This document shows positions 1 through 12,267 of a stretch of DNA of 64,000 nucleotides, in pieces. The stretch comes from Ianthella basta (Eukaryota; Porifera; Demospongiae; Verongiida; Ianthellidae): positions 1 through 64,000 of the forward strand of contig CAXHTE010000110.1 of the NCBI GenBank assembly GCA_964019415.1. Direction: 5' to 3'. Position numbers and translations under genes: made by a program. The first letter of the stretch is position 1; the number at the start of each line of letters is the position of its first letter. Under the pieces are notes generated by a model. The model did not search any database and was not told the origin of the DNA. It saw only the letters and a program-made list of their open reading frames with translations.

Positions 1-2028
1 GGTAAGATTAGGCAAGATATGACAAGGTAAGATTAGGCAAGATTCGGCAAGAAATGACAAAGTAAGATTAGGCAAGATATGACAAAGTAAGATTAGGCAA
101 GATTCAGCAAGATATGACAAGGTAAGATTAGGCTAGGTTCGGCAAGATATGACAAGGTAAGATTTTGCAAGAATAGGCAAGATATAACAAGGTAAGATCT
201 GGCACGATTAGGGAAGATATGACAAGGTAAGATTAGGCAAGAGTTGGCAAGATATGACAAGGTAAGATTAGGCAAGATTCGGCAAGATATGACAAGGTAA
301 GATTAGGCAAGATTCGGCAAGTTATGACAAGGTAGGATTAGGTAAGATTCGGCAAGAAATGACAAGGTTAGATTAGGCAAGATATGACAAGGTAAGATTA
401 GGCAAGATATGACAAGGTAAGATTAGGCAAGATTCGGCAAGATATGACAAGGTAAGATTAGGCAAGAATCGGCAAGAAATGACAAGGTAAGATTCGGCAA
501 GATTCGGCAAGATATGACAAGCTAAGATTAGGCAAGATTCGGCAAGAAATGACAAGGTTAGATTTGGCAAGATTTGGCAAGATATGACAAGGTAAGATTT
601 AGCAAGATAAGGCAAGATATGACAAGGTAAGATTTAGCAAGATAAGGCAAGATATGACAAGGTACGATTAGGCTAGATTCGGCTAGATATGACAAGGTAA
701 GATTAGGCAAGATTCGGCAAGAAATAACAAGGTAAGATTGGGCAAGATATGACAAGGTAAGATTAGGCAAGATTCGGCAAGATATGACAAGGTAAGATTA
801 GGCAAGATTCGGCAAGATATGACAAGGAAAGATTAGGCAAGATTCGGCACGAAATGACAAGATAAGATTAGGCAAGATATGACAAGGTAAGATTAGGAAA
901 GATTCGGCAAGATATGACAAGGTAAGATTAGGCTAGATTCGGCAAGATATGACAAGGTAAGATTAGGTAAGAATCGGCAAGATATGACAAGGTAAGATTA
1001 GGCAAGATTCGGCAAGATATGAGAAGGCAAGATTAAGCAAGATATGACAAGGTAAGATTAGGCAAGAATTGGCAAGATATGACAAGGTAAGAATAGGCAA
1101 GATTCGGCAAGCTATGACAAGGTAAGATTAGACAAGATTCGGCAAGAAATGACAAGGTTAGATTAGGCAAGATATGACAAGGTAAAATTAGGCAAGATAT
1201 GACAAGGTAAGATTAAGCAAGATTAGGCAAGATATGACAAGGTAAGATTAGGCAAGATTTGGCAAGAAATGACAAGGTTAGATTAGGCAAGATATTACAA
1301 GGTAAGATTAAGCAAGATTAGGCAAGATATGACAAGGTAAGATTAGGCAAGATATGACAAGGTAAGATTAGGCAAGATTCGGCAAGATATGACAAGGTAA
1401 GATTAGGCAAGATTCAGCAAGGTAAGATTAGGCAAGATTCGGCAAGATATGACAAGGTAAGATTGGGCAAGATATGACAAGGTAAGATTAGGCAAGATTC
1501 GGCAAGATATGACAAGGTAAGATTTGGCAAGATATGACAAGGTAAGATTAGACAAGATTCGGCAAGAAATGACAAGGTTAGATTTGGCAAGATTTGGCAA
1601 GATATGACAAGGTAAGATTAGGCAAGATAAGGCAAGATATGACAAGGTAAGATTTAGCAAGATTCGGCAAGATATGACAAGGTAAGTTTAGGCTAGATTC
1701 GGCAAGATATGACAAGGTAAGATTAGGCAAGATTCGGCAAGAAATGACAAGGTAAGATTAGGAAAGATTAGGCAAGATATGACAAGGTAAGATTAGGCTA
1801 GATTCGGCAAGATATGACAAGGTAAGATTAGGTAAGATTCGGCAAGATATGACAAGGTAAGATTAGGTAAGAATTGGCAAGATTTGACAAGGTAAGATTA
1901 GGCAAGATTTGGCAAGATATGACAAGGTAAGATTCGGCAAGATTCGGCAAGATATGACAAGGTAAGATTAGGCAAGATTTGGCAAGATATGACAAGGTAA
2001 GATTCGGCAAGATTCGGCAAGATATTAT
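1..2028. repeat. Satellite array, left part
   Basis: Tandem repeat built from a 15-bp word (GATATGACAAGGTAA) alternating with one or more 10-bp words (GATTAGGCAA, GATTCGGCAA and variants), giving 25-, 35- and 45-bp units. The long open frames on the minus strand, rich in Leu, Ile, Pro and Cys, are by-products of a repeat with few stops and not genes. The array starts before the window. Confidence 0.97.
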
Positions 2029-3351
2029 TATTATTATTATTATTGAAAAACACACCAGTGAAGGTGCAAAGGAGCAGAAACAGCACAAGTTAAGTTACAT
2101 GGTGGAGGCTGAGGATACAATAAAGTCTAATTCTGACTGAGCAAAATGGGGAATTACAGAGTGAGTATCTCGGATCTCTCTAATTAGATGACCCACAGCA
2201 ACATGATCGGTGGAATAAGATTTACAATGAGAAGGACCAAACATACAGTTGTACCCTATAAAACCTGAGTTACATACTAAAGAACTTTCATGAAAAACAG
2301 AACGAATGAAACTAGATGAGTGAGATAATGCAGTGGAAAGTAGTCTGATAAATCTGGAATAAATGATGTTGTAAATGCTTTTAGTAAATCCAACAGCATG
2401 GGCAATAGACGTATGGCAATTGTGTGGAAGATTCCAAATTCGTCTGATAACATTGTTAAACGACACATGAAGAGATCGGATGTCTGGGGCATCGAGCCTC
2501 CACAATGCGCACCCATACAGTGAAAGACAGTATGCATTGAATAGTTTCATCTTTGTCTCCGGATTACACCCCTTAAATCGAAACAGGACAGAGTTAGCCT
2601 GGCGGATAAATGCCATTGATTTTAAATGAATATCCAGCTTATCAGACAAGTCATACTGCAAAGTATTCCCAAGGTGAACGACTGAATCAACCATAGGCAG
2701 GCAGTGGCCACAGAGTGAGAAGCGGGTATGATCAGAACCTGCAGTACGTCTAAAACATATAAGTTGAGTCTTATCAGCATTGAATTGAATCCCATGAGCC
2801 TGAGCATATTGTTCACATAGGGCAAGCATCTTTCTAAGGGCATCTGGGGATGGAGCAAGAATGGTTAGATCATCGGCATAGCAAAAAGCCCCGGAGAAGT
2901 GATCCTCCCAGTAACAGCCACGACCACTAGTACGAAGTGAATCTAGCAGGCCATCAAGATAAATTGTGAACAATATTGGGCTAAGGACACCGCCTTGGCG
3001 AACCCCATTGGAGACCTCAAAGTGGTCAGAGGATTTACCCAACCATCGAACACACAATTTCTGAGACTTGTACCACTGCAATAACAGACGTACAATAGGC
3101 TTGGGCATTCTTCTTTCAAGCAATTTTGAAAACAGGATGCCGTGGTCAACTGTGTCAAAAGCTTTTGAGGCATCAATCAAGCAAGCATACACTTTAGAAC
3201 CTTTATTCAAGTAGCGATTGATAACAGATTTCATGACACCAGTACAAAGGGTAGTAGAAAAGCCAGATTTGAAGCCAAATTGTAAATCACTCATGATAAA
3301 GAATTCATTCCAGGTAATCAGAATGGACCACTCTAGGACTTTGCTTATGAG
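2029..3351 (-). mobile_element. 5'-truncated non-LTR retrotransposon inside the satellite
   Basis: A unique 1.3-kb block interrupts the satellite. Read on the minus strand it carries the C-terminal part of a reverse transcriptase, about 60 nt of 3' UTR, and a terminal (AAT)n run at about 2029-2044, as in many CR1/L2/jockey-like elements that end in a simple repeat. The 5' end is cut off at about 3351, where satellite resumes. A target-site duplication cannot be recognised because the flanks are themselves repeats. Confidence 0.85.
2095..3351 (-). pseudogene. Reverse transcriptase fragment (non-LTR ORF2 type)
   Basis: One open frame of about 418 codons with no start at its true beginning: it opens at the truncation point with a segment typical of the RT fingers (ISKVLEWSIL). 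Counting from the first Met (3294), motif A is DASKAFD (41-47), motif B is GVRQGGVLSP (97-106) and the catalytic motif is YADD (139-142), followed by thumb sequence and the ORF2 C-terminal region, ending at TAA 2095. All three catalytic aspartates are present and there is no internal stop, so the insertion looks young. The endonuclease and the RT N-terminus are missing, so the copy is dead. The clade is not resolved; FGFKSGFST and VRQGGVLSP resemble CR1/L2/jockey-like RTs. Confidence 0.88.
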
Positions 3352-6300
3352 AAGGTAAGATTAAGCAAGATATGACAAGGTAAGATTTGGCAAGATATGA
3401 CAAGGCAAGAATCGGTAAGATATGACAAGGTAAGATTAGGCAAGATTCGGCAAGATATGACAAGGTAAGATTAGGCAAGATTCGGCAAGAAATGACAAGG
3501 TTAGATGAGGCAAGATATGACAAGGTAAGATTAGGCAAGATATGACAAGGTAAGATTAAGCAAGATTAGGCAAGATATGACAAGGTAAGATTAGGCAAGA
3601 TTCGGCAAGAAATGACAAGGTTAGATTAGACAAGATATTACAAGGTAAGATTAAGCAAGATTAGGCAAGATATGACAAGGTAAGATTAGGCTAGATTTGG
3701 GAAGATATGACAAGGCAAGATTAGGCTAGATTCGGCAAGATATGTTAAGGTAAGATTAGGCAAGATTCGGCAAGTTATGACAAGGTAGGATTAGGTAAGA
3801 TTCGGCAAGAAATGACAAGGTTAGATTAGGCAAGATATGACAAGGTAAGATTAGGCAAGATATGACAAGGTAAGATTAGGCAAGATTCGGCAAGATATGA
3901 CAAGGTAAGATTAGGCAAGAATCGGCAAGAAATGACAAGGTAAGATTCGGCAAGATTCGGCAAGATATGACAAGCTAAGATTAGGCAAGATTCGGCAAGA
4001 AATGACAAGGCTAGATTTGGCAAGATTTGGCAAGATATGACAAGGTGAGATTTAGCAAGATAAGGCAAGATATGACAAGGTAAGATTTAGCAAGATAAAG
4101 CAAGATATGACAAGGTAAGATTAGGCTAGACTCGGCAAGATATGACAAGGTAAGATTAGGCAAGATTCGGCAAGAAATGACAAGGTAAGATTAGGCAAGA
4201 TATGACAAGGTAAGATTAAGCAAGATTAGGCAAGATATGACAAGGTAAGATTAGGCAAGATTCGGCAAGAAATGACAAGGTTAGATTTAGCAAGATTCGG
4301 CAAGATATGACAAGGTAAGATTAGGCAAGATTCGGCAAGAAATGACAAGGTAAGATTTAGCAAGATTCGGCAAGATATGACAAGGTAAGATTAAGCAAGA
4401 TTAGGCAAGATATGACAAGGTAAGATTAGGCTAGATTTGGGAAGATATGACAAGGCAAGATTAGGCTAGATTCGGCAAGATATGTCAAGGTAAGATTAGG
4501 CAAGATTCGGCAAGTTATGACAAGGTAGGATTAGGTAAGATTCGGCAAGAAATGACAAGGTTAGATTAGGCAAGATATGACAAGGTAAGATTAGGCAAGA
4601 TATGACAAGGTAAGATTAGGCTAGATTCGGCAAGATATGACAAGGTAAGATTAGGCAAGAATCGGCAAGAAATGACAAGGTAAGATTCGGCAAGATTCGG
4701 CAAGATATGACAAGGTAAGATTAGGCAAGATTCGGCAAGAAATGACAAGGTTAGATTTGGCAAGATTTGGCAAGATATGACAAGGTGAGATTTAGCAAGA
4801 TAAGGCAAGATATGACAAGGTAAGATTTAGCAAGATAAGGCAAGATATGACAAGGTAAGATTAGGCTAGACTCGGCAAGATATGACAAGGTAAGATTAGG
4901 CAAGATTCGGCAAGAAATGACAAGGTAAGATTAGGCAAGATATGACAAGGTAAGATTAAGCAAGATTAGGCAAGATATGACAAGGTAAGATTAGGCAAGA
5001 TTCGGCAAGAAATGACAAGGTTAGATTTAGCAAGATTCGGCAAGATATGACAAGGTAAGATTAGGCAAGATTCGGCAAGAAATGACAAGGTAAGATTTAG
5101 CAAGATTCGGCAAGATATGACAAGGTAAGATTAAGCAAGATTAGGCAAGATATGACAAGGTAAGCTTAGGCAAGATATGACAAGGTAAGATTTAGCAAGA
5201 TTCGGCAAGATATGACAAGGTAAGATTAGGCAAGATTCGGCAAGAAATGACAAGGTAAGATTAGGCAAGATATGACAAGGTAAGATTAGGCAAGATTCGG
5301 CACGAAATGACAAGGTAAGATTAGGCAAGATATGACAATGTAAGATTAGGCAAGATTCGGCAAGATATGACAAGGTAAGATTAGGCTAGGTTCGGCAAGA
5401 TATGACAAGGTAAGATTTTGCAAGAATAGGCAAGCTATGATAAGGTAAGATCTGGCAAGATTAACAAGATTTGGCAAGATATGAGAAGGTAAGATTAGGC
5501 AAGATTTGGCAAGATATGACAAGGTAAGATTAGGCAAGATTTGGCAAGATATGACAAGGTAAAATTAGGCAAGATTCGGCAAGATATGACAAGGTAAGAT
5601 TTGGCAAGATATGACAAGGTAAGATTAGGCAAGATATGACAAGGTAAGATTAGGCAAGATTCGGCAAGATATGACAAGGTAAGATTAGGCAAGATTCGGC
5701 AAGATATGACAAGGTAAGATTAGGCAAGATATGACAAGGTAAGATTAGGCAAGATTCGGCAAGAAATGACAAGGTAAGATTTAGCAGGATTCGGCAAGAT
5801 ATGACAAGGTAAGATTAGGCAAGATTCGGCACGAAATGACAAGGTAAGATTAGGCAAGATATGACAAGGTAAGATTAGGCAAGATTCGGCAAGATATGAC
5901 AAGGTAAGATTAGGCTAGGTTCGGCAAGATATGACAAGGTAAGATTTTGCAAGAATAGGCAAGCTATGATAAGGTAAGATCTGGCAAGATTAACAAGATT
6001 TGGCAAGATATGAGAAGGTAAGATTAGGCAAGATTTGGCAAGATATGACAAGGTAAGATTAGGCAAGATTTGGCAAGATATGACAAGGTAAAATTAGGCA
6101 AGATTCGGCAAGATATGACAAGGTAAGATTTGGCAAGATATGACAAGGTAAGATTAGGCAAGATATGACAAGGTAAGATTAGGCAAGATTCGGCAAGATA
6201 TGACAAGGTAAGATTAGGCAAGATTCGGCAAGATATGACAAGGTAAGATTAGGCAAGATATGACAAGGTAAGATTAGGCAAGATTCGGCAAGAAATGACA

Positions 6301-7893
6301 AGGTAAGATTTAGCAAGATTCGGCAAGATATGACAAGGTAAGATTAGGCAAGATTCGGCAAGAAATGACAAGGTAAGATTAGGCAAGATATGACAAGGTA
6401 AGATTAGGCAAGATTCGGCACGAAATGACAAGGTAAGATTAGGCAAGATATGACAAGGTAAGATTAGGCAGGGTTCGGCAAGATATGACAAGGTAAGATT
6501 AGGCTAGGTTCGGCAAGATATGACAAGGTAAGATTTTGCAAGAATAGGCAAGCTATGATAAGGTAAGATCTGGCAAGATTAACAAGATCTGGCAAGATAT
6601 GAGAAGGTAAGATTAGGCTAGATTTGGCAAGATATGACAAGGTAAGATTAGGCAAGATTTGGCAAGATATGACAAGGTAAAATTAGGCAAGATTCGGCAA
6701 GATATGACAAGGTAAGATTTGGCAAGATATGACAAGGTAAGATTAGGCAAGATATGACAAGGTAAGATTAGGCAAGATTCGGCAAGATATGACAAGGTAA
6801 GATTAGGCAAGATTCGGCAAGATATGACAAGGTAAGATTAGGCAAGATATGACAAGGTAAGATTAGGCAAGATTCGGCAAGAAATGACAAGGTAAGATTT
6901 AGCAAGATTCGGCAAGATATGACAAGGTAACATTAGGCAAGATTCGGCAAGAAATGACAAGGTAAGATTAGGCAAGATTCGGCAAGATATGACAAGGTAA
7001 GATTAGGCTAGGTTCGGCAAGATATGACAAGGTAAGATTTTGCAAGAATAGGCAAGCTATGATAAGGTAAGATCTGGCAAGATTAACAAGATTTGGCAAG
7101 ATATGACAAGGTAAGATTAGGCAAGATTTGGCAAGATATGACAAGGTAAGATTAGGCAAGATTTGGCAAGATATGACAAGGTAAGATTAGGCAAGATTAG
7201 GCAAGATATGACAAGGTAAGATTTGGCAAGATATGACAAGGTAAGATTAGGCAAGATATGACAAGGTAAGATTAGGCAAGATTCGGCAAGATATGACAAG
7301 GTAAGATAAGGCTAGATTCGGCAAGATATGACAAGGTAAGATTAGGCAAGATATGACAAGGTAAGATTAGGCAAGATTCGGCAAGAAATGACAAGGTAAG
7401 ATTTAGCAAGATTCAGCAAGATATGACAAGGTAAGATTAGGCAAGATATGACAAGGTAAGATTAGGCAAGATTCGGCAAGAAATGACAAAGTAAGATTAG
7501 GCAAGATATGACAAGGTAAGATTAGGCAAGATTCAGCAAGATATGACAAGGTAAGATTAGGCTAGATTCGGCAAGATATGACAAGGTAAGATTAGGTAAG
7601 AATCGGTAAGATATGACAAGGTAAGATTTGGCAAGATTCGGCAAGATATGACAAGGTAAGATTAAGCAAGATATGACAAGGTAAGATTAGGCAAGAATCG
7701 GCAAGATATGACAAGGTAAGATTAGGCAAGATTCGGCAAGATATGACAAGGTAAGATTAGGCAAGATTCGGCAAGAAATGACAAGGTTAGATTAGGCAAG
7801 ATATGACAAGGTAAGATTAGGCAAGATACGGCAAGATATGACAAGGTAAGATTCGGCAAGATATGACAAGGTAAGATTAGGCAAGATTTGGCA
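3352..7893. repeat. Satellite array, right part, with higher-order repeats
   Basis: The same 10/15-bp word satellite continues. Higher-order structure is visible: an approximately 740-bp block starting near 3,700 recurs near 4,440, and a landmark variant (GATTTTGCAAGAATAGGCAA) recurs at about 5413, 5942, 6532 and 7036, giving spacings near 529, 590 and 504 bp. A related landmark is at about 162. Confidence 0.95.
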
Positions 7894-7904
7894 AGATACA
7901 GTAA

Positions 7905-8060
7905 GATATATGTGGACACACACACAGACAAGTAGTGCACATGTCAGTACATGTAAAGTGGTATATGTGGACACACACAGAGACAAGTAGTGCACATGTC
8001 AGTACATGTAAAGTGGTATATGTTGACACACACAGACAAGTAGTACACATGTCACTACAT
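7905..8060. repeat. Three tandem copies of a unit of about 55 bp
   Basis: Three imperfect copies of a unit holding GTGGACACACACAGACAAG and CACATGTCAGTACATGTAAA lie between the satellite and block A. A single related copy (CACAGACAAGCAGTGCACATG) occurs at about 17,800 at the start of block B, so the unit belongs to the duplicated segment. Confidence 0.75.
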
Positions 8061-8296
8061 GTCTACAGACAACGAGAGCGCGTTGTGTACAAGTGCTTCA
8101 CTTACAGCCATCACCTGGGCCGGGTGGACGCTGTAACCGAATCGTCGTCCTCTTGGTATCCCGCACTAAACGATTAGCAACTTGTCACTTTCTTCTGCTC
8201 ATTGAACGAGGTAGATGTCAGAGAGACAAAACGTCATCCGTCGCTTACTCTTTCTACATGTTTGACAAATCGCTGCTGCAGCTGATCTGCTGCCGA

Positions 8297-8335
8297 CGCC
8301 ATTTTCTTGACCACGTGCTCTTTGGCGCCAGATAA
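8297..8335. promoter_or_regulatory. Conserved E-box plus E2F-like promoter element, block A
   Basis: CACGTG (8312-8317), a 3-bp spacer and TTTGGCGCCA (8321-8330), preceded by GCCATTTTCTTGAC. The same arrangement and spacing recurs in blocks B and D upstream of NRBP/RPA2-like exons. TTTGGCGC is the E2F consensus, CACGTG a canonical E-box, and GCCATTTT resembles a YY1 site read in reverse. Promoter function is inferred from conservation and position. Confidence 0.5.
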
Positions 8336-9073
8336 CGCGAGCTGCACTCCAGATGGCCTGGAGGAGCGGCCTTCTTCCTGCACAGAGGAATACTCAAGTC
8401 GGTGTCAACTACGCCACCACGACGTGACCACATGGTGAGGTGAGGGTATGGGGGAGCTGGACAGTGTAGTTAGCTAGCTAGAACTTTGTGGTAGCTACTC
8501 TCTCTTCAGTGTTGTAGCTAGTGATGGAGCTTCGTTTGTAGTCGACTGAGTTCTGTTATCGGAGGGTAGAATGCTGTAGGACAGTTCTGTTCAACTGTCT
8601 TGTACTCGCCAAGTTGTGCAGTCGCTCCCTCTGTCACTCGGTCACTACTGCTAACACTGATGCCTACCGTGCTATCTTGTCCCAGTGCACTTCTCATGAG
8701 GCCACAATGTAATCTCAAAGACACATTGTCGTGTTTCCAGTTGCTATGACAACGGTGTGGTACTACTGACTGTGTGGCCGTTGGTGTGGTGTTTGTACTA
8801 ACACTTATTCTGTGTCTGTGTGCAGTGTTGTCAGTGGACCTGTTGTGGGTTGGAGTGGTCAGTGTGGACTGGTCAGTAGTTTGTGGTGTGTTCAGTTGCA
8901 GTGAGCTCAAGTGTTGTGTGTCTGTTCACTGACAGTGAGTCGCTGCGATTGTGTCCATAGTATATGTTGTGAGGGTGAGTGTGATGGATGTTGTGAAGGT
9001 GTGAAGGAGTGGAGGGTGCTAGGTTGATGTTGTTGAGAAGTGTGATGGTGATGGATGTGACAATAGTACAGTT

Positions 9074-9177
9074 TAGTCTCTTGTGTAGCCGACCGCTATT
9101 CCTGGCTTCATTTTATATAATGATGACATCATAATATAAAAATGGAGGCAGGAATAGCGGTCGGCTATGTGAGACTA
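9074..9177. mobile_element. Hairpin MITE with arms of about 45 bp
   Basis: Near-perfect inverted repeat: the left arm starts TAGTCTCTTGTGTAGCCGAC and the right arm, reversed, starts TAGTCTCACATAGCCGACCG. The short AT-rich centre holds ATGATGACATCAT. There is no coding capacity. It lies in block A and is absent from the homologous stretch at 31.7-32.2 kb. Confidence 0.85.
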
Positions 9178-9612
9178 GGTGCAGTGAGTGTTGCTAGTGA
9201 CTGCTACTCGTCCACCAGTGTCCTCCCCCAAGTGAGTGTGTAAGAGTGGAGGGAGTGTAGGTGTATCTCTCTGTGTGTACAGTATATGTCTAGCTATGTG
9301 TGGTGTGGTTGTGTATACATTGTGATGGAAGGTAGCATTTGTTCACTCTCACTGTGTACAGGTATATGTACTGTAATAACTCCAGTCTATATCTGCGAGC
9401 TGTGTATGTTAGAAGTGAGGGGTGGTCATGAGACATTTGACTGTCATGTGATTGTCATCATGTGATTACCATAATTATTATGCTGTCATGTTTTGTGATA
9501 GATGGTTCGCTGAGCTCTTGCATAGTCCTACACTACGAGAGGTGATCACATGACTGTCACATGACCAGTGGGGCAGGAGAAGTTAGGTTACTTCTTGCTT
9601 GCTTGTCCTCAG

Positions 9613-9693
9613 CTGGTCCCATTGCGCAACCTTGCTGCCCTGAAGCTCCCCATTGGTACTGTTGTGTCCAGTGTACAATCTGTTGAGTTTGAG
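9613..9693 (+). CDS. Candidate exon upstream of the NRBP-like exons
   Basis: Strong acceptor (TTGCTTGTCCTCAG) followed by 27 open codons (LVPLRNLAALKLPIG...) to a possible donor GAG|GTTTGT, phase 0 at both ends and so compatible with the next exon. I do not recognise the product. The frame stays open past this donor, so the exon end is uncertain. Confidence 0.3.
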
Positions 9694-9905
9694 GTTTGTA
9701 TCAAGTTCCAGGGACAGCCTAAGACCATGAAGTTAGTGGGGACGGCTAGTACACACACACACACACACACACACCAAGCAAGAAGGGTGAACACTTCAGT
9801 TTGTTGTTTGTTTCTACATTCTCCATCATCTCTTATTGTTGTGTACACTTGTCTCACTGTTCCCCTCATCCCTCACCTCCTCACCTCTCCATCACTGTCT
9901 GGTAG

Positions 9906-9953
9906 GTTCAGACTGTGGCCTGTGAGCTGCGTTGTGAGGGAGAGAAGAAAACG
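9906..9953 (+). CDS. NRBP-like C-terminal exon (i)
   Basis: Exon of 16 codons (or 14 if the next AG is used) with donor ACG|GTAAGTA, phase 0. It encodes VACELRCEGEKKT, which aligns just upstream of the conserved C-terminal segment of nuclear receptor-binding proteins (NRBP1/2). It is preceded by a long pyrimidine tract. It joins in frame to the exon at 10308. No kinase-domain exon is visible in the window. Confidence 0.55.
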
Positions 9954-10041
9954 GTAAGTATCCAACACACCTATTTCACTTCCTGCAGCTCTCACTGGTT
10001 ATCTCTCATGTGTTGTACGTATGCATGTCTGTGACCTACAT

Positions 10042-10153
<112 letters not shown>

Positions 10154-10307
10154 AACTCTACCAATATTTACACTTCTACGTAGCTTGTATAGTGAGGTAG
10201 AGCCCATTTGGTATATACCCAAACCCACCAAGTGGACTGGACTGATGTCAGCATTACCTCCCTCCCCTCTCCCTCTCCCCTCCCCTCCCCCTCTCTCCTC
10301 CCCTCAG

Positions 10308-10427
10308 CTTCACATTCGGGCCCTGTTTGATGACAAACTCAAGAGGAACCTCACCACAGAGCTGAATGAAGGAGACCTCCCAGAGCAGCTCGCCAAGGAC
10401 TTAGTCACTAATGGGCTTGTTAATGAG
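10308..10427 (+). CDS. NRBP-like C-terminal exon (ii)
   Basis: Forty codons, phase 0-0, between a pyrimidine-rich acceptor (CTCTCTCCTCCCCTCAG) and donor GAG|GTGGGT. The peptide LFDDKLKRNLTTEL...LPEQLAKDLVTNGLVNE matches the C-terminal region of NRBP1/NRBP2, where a DKL-x-R-x-L motif is followed by an ELA-x-ELV helix and a G-x-x-x-E-x-D turn. NRBPs are pseudokinases that act as scaffolds in ubiquitin and trafficking pathways. This is the best-preserved copy; the related exons in blocks B and C are fused to other sequence. An OSR1/SPAK/WNK C-terminal domain was considered but fits less well. Confidence 0.6.
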
Positions 10428-10721
10428 GTGGGTGGGGCATGAGTTGGGCGGGGCAGGAGGTGGGTGGGACAAGTAGGAAGGGACTAACTTACCAGCACTG
10501 TGTCATGTTTGCTGAGTACTATTCCACAAGAGGAGTCCATGTACATAGGAAAGGGAGTGTCATGTGACAGTCACATGATAATCACATGACAGCCTTTTAC
10601 TGTATATTGCTGACCTTCCTCAGTCTCCAGTTACACTCATACATGTGTGACATATGGGATGTTGTGTACATATACATATACATAGTTAACTTGACCACTC
10701 CCACCTGCCCCTCCCCTTCAG

Positions 10722-10769
10722 AATGACTTGGAAGAGGTGTCCAGTAAAATTGCTGAGCGTGTCTCCTAG
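10722..10769 (+). CDS. NRBP-like terminal exon (iii), block A
   Basis: Acceptor CCCCTCCCCTTCAG, then NDLEEVSSKIAERVS and TAG. Phase 0 joins it to exon (ii), giving ...GLVNE-NDLEEV..., equivalent to the E-x-D turn and last helix of NRBP. Downstream lie several short repeats of TCTCCTAGCCCCGCCCCC. Confidence 0.6.
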   Translation, partial: NDLEEVSSKIAERVS

Positions 10770-11038
10770 CCCCGCCCCCTCTCTCCTAGCCCCGCCCCCC
10801 TCTCTCCTAGCCCCACCCCCTCTCTCCAGTTCAGGCTCATACATCAACACACTTGGCAACATTGATTTTACTTTGATTGATTTTGTTTGTACTATTCTAT
10901 TCCTCCTGATGCTATAAACGTGTGTGTGTTCAGTTCAAACTGTTGTCATGTGATTGTGGGCTCAATTATCTGATAAGCCCCTCTCTTCTGGTGGTGTGAA
11001 AGCAGAAGACACGGTAACCTCATTACCGCTAGTCTCAC

Positions 11039-11113
11039 TAGTCTCCTTCCCAGCCCCCCTTTTGGGCCGGCCATTGCAAAATGGCGGCCAGAAGCGGGCT
11101 GGGGACAAGACTA
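11039..11113. mobile_element. Short palindromic element, copy 1
   Basis: Inverted repeat of about 75 bp: the left arm TAGTCTCCTTCCCAGCCC pairs with GGGCTGGGGACAAGACTA, with CCATTGCAAAATGG at the centre. A second copy lies at 19267-19337 in block B, so it predates the A/B duplication. Confidence 0.7.
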
Positions 11114-11922
11114 CATTACTGCTACTGCTAAACAGCACTGCGGCCAAGAGAGCGTTGGGTACACATCCGGGCATTTCCAGCAAGGTCTCCACACTAGCTA
11201 GCTGTGTTCCCTGGGAGTCAGCCATCCCTTTACCACCAGACACTGTGCTAGCTCCAGTTCATTCCACAGTCCGTTTCACATTCGTCTGGCATAATATGAT
11301 ATAATATTTCATGTGATTGTACATGTGATCGATCATATGACTTTGTGTACATGTGCTTTTAATTGCATGCACCATTGCCACCACCCATTGCTCAGTTGAG
11401 GCTACAGGCACATGCACAATTGCATAATATAGACTACATAGCTATATATGTAGCTGGCACAGTCAGATCAATGTGTGTTGGGCATGGCTTTACGCTATAT
11501 AATAGTATTGTAATTATTGTAATTACAAGAGTAGATACAGGATGTATATAATTTTAGAATGCAGTAATTAATATGACTGATAGTCATTATGTCAGCACTT
11601 TCAATGGAATGTATAATCTATACTGTACATTATAGAGGAAAATGCATACAATAATTATGTATAAATTCTGATCAAGTGAAAGTTGTTACAGCTGCTGAGT
11701 CATCACTAGCTCTTCTCTCCTGTCCAAGTGTGCTCACCACTCCCCCACTCTCTGCTACTGTAGAGTGCAGCATTGACAACATGTGTCTATGGATAGGTAA
11801 AGAGAACAACACAGAGAGGTGATGTAGGAGGTGATGGGTAGTTGTGTAAGACCAGCTAGGGTAGTCTCAAATGTGAAAGTGACTGGAATACAAGATGGAG
11901 TCCAATGTACACTTGAACACAC

Positions 11923-11991
11923 CTGGAGGTTGGTGCTGATGGGGTGGTGGGGGATGACCTTCAAGTGGTTGGTGGGCAATGGGAGTCCGTC
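11923..11991 (-). CDS. Pro/His-rich NLR-tail exon, block A
   Basis: Acceptor CTCCTCCACCAG and donor CCAG|GTGTGT flank 69 nt, phase 1-1, encoding GRTPIAHQPLEGHPPPPHQH. The block C copy (36555-36638) keeps the frame despite a 15-nt insertion, which supports coding. It starts with the GRT motif shared with the tail exons at 21789 and 20306. A hydrophobic open stretch just upstream on the same strand is intron in this model. The next possible exon, at about 11760-11786 after acceptor CTATCCATAG, would end after nine or ten codons, but I am not sure it is used. Confidence 0.5.
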
Positions 11992-12267
11992 CTGGTGGAG
12001 GAGGAATCAGTGAACATGTCAGTGAGGAGGATATGTAGACACACAACATGAGCACCATGAGCACCATGACAACTGGCAACATACACCAGACAATACACAG
12101 CATGTACAGTACACACACCAGTGTCTGTAACAAGTGCCGAGTGCAGCACACCCCCACATTTAATCCATGAACCATTCAAGCACTACTGCCACTACACGTG
12201 CGACGACAATGTGCACACAAACAGAATTCACACACACGAAAACACCCCACAAGTAATTATGTGCACA

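Noticed and set aside
1-7893. CRISPR array
   Set aside because: The repeats are contiguous tandem words with no unique spacers of constant length, and the window is eukaryotic.
93-7995. Many Leu/Ile/Pro/Cys-rich minus-strand open frames that look like membrane proteins
   Set aside because: All are translations of the satellite words; unit lengths are not multiples of three and the frames drift.
10308-10427. OSR1/SPAK or WNK C-terminal domain
   Set aside because: The general helix pattern is similar, but the DKL-x-R-x-L motif followed by the ELA/LV helix and the E-x-D turn fits NRBP better.
11961-12179. Transmembrane-like segment on the minus strand just before the GRTP exon
   Set aside because: Needs a phase 0 start that does not fit the other tail exons; block C has a stop in this frame, and the short exon 11923-11991 with its own acceptor explains the conserved part. 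It is more likely intron.
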